Shown here: positions 7,180-12,230 of the stretch, one piece after another
How the letters are laid out: the number at the start of each line of letters is the position of its first letter
Numbering within the stretch: position 1 is the stretch's first letter
From: CAZOKH01 sp964580315
GTDB lineage: Bacteria > Chloroflexota > Anaerolineae > Anaerolineales > Anaerolineaceae
DNA length: 12,230 bases
Assembly: GCA_964580315.1 (NCBI GenBank)
Contig: CAZOKH010000097.1
Coordinates: forward strand, 1 to 12,230
Reading direction: 5' to 3'
The notes under the pieces: model-generated
Told to the model about the DNA's origin: nothing
What the model saw: the letters and a program-made list of their open reading frames with translations, nothing else
The model's database searches: none
Translations under genes and position numbers: made by a program

Positions 7180-7407
7180 ATGCTGGATGATTTGAGAAAT
7201 TCGTTGATGGACCCCTATGACGAAGAAGAGGTGCATGCAGAAGAACCGCAGCATCAGCCCCAAAAAGCGGCCAAAAGCAGCACGGATAATTTTTTGGGAA
7301 TGACGGCCGCCCAGCGGTTTATTGTTGCCCTGATGGTGTTGTTGATGGTGTGTTTGCTGGGCGCATTTGTTTTGCTGGTTACCGGGAAAATTGCCCTGCC
7401 TATTTAA
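7180..7407 (+). CDS. Small single-span membrane protein, function unknown
   Basis: This 75-aa protein is not recognised. The start is ATG 7180 with an excellent ribosome-binding site GGAGGTGG (7168-7175), 14 bp after the birA stop, so it is probably co-transcribed with birA but translated from its own strong site. Residues 1-40 are hydrophilic, acidic at first (DEEEVHAEE, 14-22) and then rich in Gln and Lys. Residues about 46-68 form one strong transmembrane segment, followed by a short tail (GKIALPI). By topology rules the basic linker and Arg46 before the span suggest the N-terminal part is cytoplasmic. There is no signal-peptide cleavage site or lipobox. The site strength and position argue that it is a real gene. 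A terminator follows. Confidence 0.75.
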   Translation: MLDDLRNSLMDPYDEEEVHAEEPQHQPQKAAKSSTDNFLGMTAAQRFIVALMVLLMVCLLGAFVLLVTGKIALPI

Positions 7408-7427
7408 GCTCGCAAAAAATCAGAAGT

Positions 7428-7482
7428 AACGCCCCTTCAGGTCGTTTCAACCCGTCAGGTTGAAGCAGCCCGAAGGGGCGTT
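7428..7482. terminator. Nested hairpin between birA operon and gyrA
   Basis: The outer stem is 11 bp (AACGCCCCTTC 7428-7438 with GAAGGGGCGTT 7472-7482). Inside it is a second 7-bp stem (TTCAACC 7446-7452 with GGTTGAA 7458-7464). It lies between convergent genes and likely ends both transcripts. T-runs are poor on the + side; on the - side a T-run comes about 9 nt after the stem. Confidence 0.7.
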
Positions 7483-7513
7483 GTGTTTGAAAAGTGGGCC
7501 GGGTCAGGCGAAA

Positions 7514-10138
<2,625 letters not shown>

Positions 10139-10176
10139 AAAAGTTCCTTCCATTTAATGCAACTTTGCAATGGATA

Positions 10177-10182
10177 ATTATA
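10177..10182 (-). promoter_or_regulatory. -10 box of gyrA
   Basis: On the minus strand a perfect TATAAT (10182-10177) lies 38 bp before ATG 10138. No convincing -35 is seen at 16-18 bp. The predicted leader is about 30 nt. Confidence 0.5.
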
Positions 10183-10243
10183 CCCGATGCAGCGCCCTGC
10201 CCCCGGTGATGAAATGAACAAAAATTTGCACCGGGTTGAGTCA

Positions 10244-10272
10244 TTGTCAAAGTAGTTATCCTTTGCTATAAT
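10244..10272 (+). promoter_or_regulatory. Near-consensus promoter of tRNA-Val
   Basis: The promoter is TTGTCA (10244-10249), a 17-bp spacer and a perfect TATAAT (10267-10272). The predicted start is about 10279, only about 5 nt before the mature tRNA 5' end. This is the strongest promoter in the window, as expected for a stable RNA. Confidence 0.88.
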
Positions 10273-10283
10273 ACAAGTCTCCC

Positions 10284-10357
10284 GGGCGCGTAGCTCAGCT
10301 GGTTAGAGCGCATGTATCACACACATGAGGTCGGGGGTTCGAGTCCCTCCGCGCCCA
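10284..10357 (+). tRNA. tRNA-Val (anticodon CAC)
   Basis: A full cloverleaf can be drawn by hand. The acceptor stem is GGGCGCG (10284-10290) with CGCGCCC (10350-10356), discriminator A10357. The D stem is GCTC/GAGC. The anticodon stem is CATGT (10311-10315) with ACATG (10323-10327), loop ATCACAC, anticodon CAC at 10318-10320, which reads GUG valine. The variable loop is AGGTC, and the T stem is GGGGG/CCCTC with loop TTCGAGT. The 3' CCA is not encoded (ACTC follows), so it must be added by CCA-transferase. Confidence 0.96.
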
Positions 10358-10359
10358 CT

Positions 10360-10458
10360 CGCATCTCCCAATTGAGATGCGCTAAGCGGAGTAAGTCCGC
10401 ATAAGGGCTGCTGTGAGCAATCACGGCAGTTCGCATTTTAAGGCCGGGCGCCCCCTTA
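10360..10458 (+). ncRNA. Hairpin-rich segment after tRNA-Val, candidate structured RNA
   Basis: Three stems lie in a row: CGCATCTC/GAGATGCG (10360-10367 with 10374-10381), GCGGA/TCCGC (10386-10390 with 10396-10400), and a 9-bp stem (10408-10416 with 10421-10429) capped by the GNRA tetraloop GCAA. Two longer-range pairings are possible: AGATGCG (10375-10381) with CGCATTT (10432-10438), which would enclose the last two hairpins and compete with the first, and TAAGGG (10402-10407) with CCCTTA (10453-10458). It is probably transcribed from the tRNA promoter and ends before the terminator. It matches no tRNA, SRP RNA or riboswitch that I know. It may be only tRNA trailer sequence. Confidence 0.3.
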
Positions 10459-10462
10459 ATCC

Positions 10463-10504
10463 AAAAAAAGACCTCAAGGGTTTTGCAAAACCCTTGAGGT
10501 CTTT
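10463..10504. terminator. Strong palindromic terminator shared by tRNA-Val and the 218-aa gene
   Basis: Bases 10467-10504 form a perfect 38-nt palindrome (19-bp arms meeting at TTTTGCAAAA). On the minus strand the stem is followed by seven T's (complement of 10463-10469), an ideal intrinsic terminator for the gene ending at 10531. On the plus strand the arm ends in CTTT only, so it is weaker in that direction. Confidence 0.92.
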
Positions 10505-10530
10505 ACCTAAAAAATCCAATAACAAATTTT

Positions 10531-11187
10531 CTAACCAGCTTCAAATAACCGCATCATCCTCAAGCCTTCTTCGATGAAAGACTGCACCTCTTTGGCCGGG
10601 ATGCGCTTGCCTGTCCGGTAATAGAGCAGCTTGCCGCCCTGGCCTTCCACGCTCAACCCGCGGCGCTGGGCAAAATATTCCAACAGGCTGCTGTGGAACA
10701 CTTCACGGATGGCAACGTCTTCAATACCTTCCAGCGCGTACGATTTGGAAAAATCGGGTTGGTTTTCAAAGTTGATATCTTCCATGCCGCCCAGGGCAGA
10801 CTGGATTTTTATGCCGATGTTTTCGGGATGCAGGTAAAAGGTGGGCAGGTGCAGTTTTTCCGACTGCATGAGCAGCACGGTTTCAATCTGCGTGCGCTGG
10901 TTTTTGCGGCGCCCAAAAGTGGAGGAAAAATCAAACAGCGACAGGGTGGCGCCGTCCTTTTTAATACACAGCAGGTTGTGCACGCCTTGCCCATGCCCAT
11001 GCAATGAAATGTCAAAGCCGTCCAGGTCTTCCAGGCTGACCTGTTCTGTGCTTTGTTGATAGCCTTGCTGAGCGGCCAGGGCGAGAATGTCCTTTGTGCG
11101 CTTTTTTTGATTCAACATCGTGATGACCAGTACGACAATGACAAACAGAACCGTCAGCACTACAATAACGATTGTGAATGTATCCAA
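10531..11187 (-). CDS. Membrane-anchored protein of unknown function (218 aa)
   Basis: The family is not recognised by name. The start is TTG 11187, supported by a perfect AGGAGG (complement of 11196-11201) 8 nt upstream; no in-frame ATG is available there. Residues 5-25 form one transmembrane anchor, followed by a basic stretch (QKKRTK, 27-32), so the remaining part is probably cytoplasmic. The soluble part contains the stretches HGQGVHNLLCIKKDGATLSLFDF (65-87), LHLPTFYLHPENI (112-124) and INFENQPDFSKSYALEGIED (138-157), then a C-terminal helix-rich end with EVQSFIEEGLRMMRLF. The alternation of short beta-type strands suggests a compact fold on a membrane tether, with no enzyme motif or metal site seen. 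The gene appears to be monocistronic between the terminator at 10463-10504 and its own promoter. Calling it a real gene is safe; its role is open. Confidence 0.82.
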   Translation of the reverse strand: MDTFTIVIVVLTVLFVIVVLVITMLNQKKRTKDILALAAQQGYQQSTEQVSLEDLDGFDISLHGHGQGVHNLLCIKKDGATLSLFDFSSTFGRRKNQRTQIETVLLMQSEKLHLPTFYLHPENIGIKIQSALGGMEDINFENQPDFSKSYALEGIEDVAIREVFHSSLLEYFAQRRGLSVEGQGGKLLYYRTGKRIPAKEVQSFIEEGLRMMRLFEAG

Positions 11188-11239
11188 TGCTTAATCCTCC
11201 TGTTATTTGAAGAATTGGACATCCATTTCAAATCAAAAT

Positions 11240-11268
11240 TACATAGCTATAATCAGTGTTTGGGTCAA
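11240..11268 (-). promoter_or_regulatory. Possible promoter of the 218-aa gene
   Basis: On the minus strand TTGACC (11268-11263, 5/6 to consensus) and TATGTA (11245-11240) are separated by 17 bp. It lies 50 bp before the TTG start. The -10 is poor. On the plus strand a TATAAT occurs at 11248-11253 without a -35 or a downstream gene. Confidence 0.4.
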
Positions 11269-11610
11269 TGCCAGGCGTGCGTATCCGTTCATGTCATTCA
11301 ACAATGCCCCCCACGGACTTTTGGTGAAAAGCGAGTGGCTGCTGCAAATTGTTATTAACAGTATATATCAATGTTTCAATCAGAATGACTGCCTGGAAAA
11401 ATTATGCTGTTGCTTGCCTGACCGGAAAGTGAAATGGGGGATCGCAAGATACCCACGCGGAAGATGTGGTGGATCAAAATGGGATTATCCCATATATGGC
11501 AGCGAGGCTTAAGAAAAGCCTAAATTTCCTCACTTATTTAGGGTAAATTTGGGTGAATGGAATCACCATTTTGATAATCAATTATGAGGTTTTTTCAAGG
11601 GGGTATAAGG

Positions 11611-11637
11611 CGCGCTGCCTGTGATGCAGGTTGCGCG
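11611..11637. repeat. GC-rich hairpin downstream of the pilin gene
   Basis: The stem is CGCGC-T-GCCTG with CAGGT-T-GCGCG, containing one T-T mismatch and one G-U pair, with a 5-nt loop (TGATG). It stands out in otherwise AT-rich surroundings, about 90 bp after the pilin stop codon on the minus strand. No adjoining T-run is present, so it is not a standard intrinsic terminator. It may be a processing or stability element of the abundant pilin mRNA. Confidence 0.45.
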
Positions 11638-11728
11638 GTGCGCCCCGGCGATTGAAAAGTAGGCGGCTGTGCTGATTGTGAGTGTAGCAGTTCTGATGTG
11701 GATCAGGAAACAGAACAGGATTAGCGGC

Positions 11729-11881
11729 TTATACGGCGCTCATGATGTTGCTGTAGGCGCTTCCAATGGAAGGGCCAAGATAAGCCAGGATGACGATTAC
11801 CACCAGGGCAACCAGCGCCAGCAGCAATGCATATTCAACCAATCCCTGAGCCAGTAATGTTTTTGCAAAAAAAGTTTTCAT
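11729..11881 (-). CDS. Flp/Tad-type major pilin (prepilin)
   Basis: This is a 50-aa Flp-family type IVb prepilin. It is normally cut by a prepilin peptidase and assembled by the Tad secretion machine into thin adhesive pili. ATG 11881 is chosen because it gives the compact family length and an AGG lies about 6 nt upstream; an in-frame ATG at 12016 would add 45 residues with no pilin character and would overlap the divergent gene. The leader is MKTFFAKTLLA; the processing motif is A11|QGLVEY, with Glu16 (+5) and Tyr17 (+6) in the G-x4-EY pattern but Ala instead of Gly at -1. The hydrophobic helix ALLLALVALVVIVILAYLG (18-36) follows, then a short GSAYSNIMSAV tail. No tad genes are in the window, so the pilin is an orphan here, or the machinery is elsewhere. 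Confidence 0.88.
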   Translation of the reverse strand: MKTFFAKTLLAQGLVEYALLLALVALVVIVILAYLGPSIGSAYSNIMSAV

Positions 11882-11922
11882 AGGATACCTGCCTTCAATA
11901 AATGCCTGTAACGACAAACCGA

Positions 11923-11951
11923 AAGATAATATTACTTTATCATAATTCCAA
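11923..11951 (-). promoter_or_regulatory. Possible promoter of the pilin gene
   Basis: On the minus strand TTGGAA (11951-11946) and TATCTT (11928-11923) are 17 bp apart, each matching four of six consensus bases. This would give a leader of about 35-40 nt before ATG 11881. Confidence 0.4.
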
Positions 11952-11959
11952 CCATATTT

Positions 11960-11980
11960 TACAATCCTTTCATGATTGTA
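11960..11980. promoter_or_regulatory. Inverted repeat in the divergent pilin/UPF0260 region
   Basis: TACAATC-N7-GATTGTA is a perfect 7-bp dyad. It lies 5 bp before the TATAAT of the + gene, over its -35 region, and upstream of the pilin promoter, which is a good place for a shared operator. Confidence 0.35.
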
Positions 11981-11985
11981 GGCGG

Positions 11986-11991
11986 TATAAT
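11986..11991 (+). promoter_or_regulatory. -10 box of the UPF0260 gene, placed for a leaderless mRNA
   Basis: A perfect TATAAT ends 7 bp before ATG 11999, so the predicted transcription start falls on or next to the start codon. No ribosome-binding site is present between them (CATTTTT). No clear -35 is seen. Confidence 0.6.
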
Positions 11992-11998
11992 CATTTTT

Positions 11999-12230
11999 AT
12001 GTCGAAAAGACCTCAATCCAAACCTTTTTGGAAAACCAAAAAATTGACAGAAATGACCCGCGAAGAATGGGAATCTCTATGCGACGGATGCGGGCGCTGC
12101 TGCCTGCACAAGTTGCAGGATGAAGACACCGGCGAGCTTTTTTACACACGGGTGATTTGCCGCCTGTTTGACATACAAACCTGCCGCTGCACGCAGTATG
12201 ATCAGCGCCAGGTGTTGGAACCCACCTGCC
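11999..12230 (+). CDS. UPF0260/YcgN-family cysteine-cluster protein (5' part)
   Basis: The first 77 residues of this gene are in the window and the rest lies beyond its end. They match the start of the YcgN/UPF0260 family: PFWKTKKLTEMTREEWESLC (9-28) leads into the cysteine cluster CDGCGRCCLHKL (28-39; Cys28, 31, 34, 35), then DEDTGELFYT (41-50), Cys54, Cys62, Cys64 and Cys77. Such CxxCxxCC proteins are thought to bind a metal or an iron-sulphur cluster; the cellular role is poorly known. The start is fixed by the TATAAT box 7 bp upstream and by good alignment of the N-terminus with the family; no Shine-Dalgarno is present. It is divergent from the pilin gene. The complete protein should be about 140-150 aa. 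Confidence 0.9.
   Translation, partial: MSKRPQSKPFWKTKKLTEMTREEWESLCDGCGRCCLHKLQDEDTGELFYTRVICRLFDIQTCRCTQYDQRQVLEPTC

Larger units (their letters stand above)
11202..11728. other. Gap of about 530 bases without a convincing gene
   Basis: The reading frames here are short, lack ribosome-binding sites and look unlike the surrounding proteins. The region holds short inverted repeats: AGGCTT/AAGCCT (11505-11510 with 11516-11521), GGTGA/TCACC (11552-11556 with 11563-11567), TTGATAATCAA (11571-11581), the GC-rich hairpin listed separately at 11611-11637, and CTGAT/ATCAG (11693-11697 with 11702-11706). TAAATTT is directly repeated (11521-11527, 11544-11550). It includes the 3' untranslated region of the pilin gene and the promoter of the 218-aa gene. 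No transposon ends or att sites are seen. Confidence 0.5.

Noticed and set aside
10284..10504. Integration (att) site at the 3' end of tRNA-Val
   Set aside because: No second copy of the tRNA 3' end, no integrase and no phage or island genes are in the window.
11434..11523. A 29-residue basic, Trp-rich frame starting at ATG 11434
   Set aside because: Only a weak GGAAAG precedes it, no homologue is recognised and it overlaps a hairpin; it could be real but nothing supports it.
11451..11541. A frame with THAEDVV-like text recalling ECF sigma factors, possible decayed gene
   Set aside because: The likeness covers only a few residues, and no sigma-factor helix pattern precedes or follows.
11611..11728. 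A c-di-GMP (GEMM) riboswitch near the pilin gene
   Set aside because: The conserved AGGGCAAA core and tetraloop-receptor sequences are absent, and the hairpin lies downstream, not upstream, of the pilin on its strand.
11882..12016. Extended pilin start at ATG 12016
   Set aside because: It would add 45 residues lacking pilin features, overlap the divergent UPF0260 gene start and pass through both promoters; ATG 11881 gives the standard prepilin.

Overview
The window looks like ordinary chromosome from a free-living or gut/sludge-type bacterium, most likely Chloroflexota (Anaerolineae). This placement is an inference. It rests on the short Flp pilin ending in a QGLVEYALL-type segment, two TATAAT/TACAAT boxes placed so close to a start codon that the mRNA should be leaderless, and the general protein style. 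There is no 16S or ribosomal protein gene to confirm it. No insertion sequence, phage gene, CRISPR array or toxin-antitoxin pair is visible.

Region 1 (1-4400, + strand) is a sugar cassette. It holds three separate fructose-family PTS subunits (EIIA 33-524, EIIB 550-864, EIIC 943-1959), a DeoR-family repressor (2137-2925) and a two-SIS-domain sugar-phosphate isomerase/deglycase-like protein (3132-4304). Hairpins separate the last three units. The reading is that the PTS imports and phosphorylates a sugar or amino-sugar derivative, the SIS enzyme processes the product, and the DeoR protein senses a sugar phosphate. The substrate cannot be named from sequence. A Fur-box-like dyad lies over the expected transcription start of the regulator, and a CATATG-N4-CATATG element lies upstream of the SIS gene.

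Region 2 (4417-7407) has a large GT-C-like polytopic membrane protein on the - strand. Divergent to it are birA (biotin-protein ligase, probably leaderless) and a 75-aa single-span membrane protein with its own strong ribosome-binding site.

Region 3 (7514-10530) has gyrA on the - strand and a tRNA-Val(CAC) with a near-consensus promoter on the + strand. The tRNA is followed by about 100 nt of unexplained hairpin-rich sequence and a perfect 38-nt palindromic terminator shared with the next convergent gene. GyrA carries Phe at the position equivalent to E. coli Ser83 and has a degenerate GyrA box.

Region 4 (10531-12230) has an unrecognised membrane-anchored 218-aa protein (TTG start, - strand), about 540 bases without a convincing gene but with several hairpins, a 50-aa Flp pilin (- strand), and the start of a UPF0260/YcgN-type cysteine-cluster protein (+ strand) that runs off the end of the window.

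No clearly new multi-gene system is present. The best candidates for something undescribed are the structured segment after tRNA-Val, the hairpin-rich gap at 11202-11728, and the substrate of the PTS-DeoR-SIS cassette.
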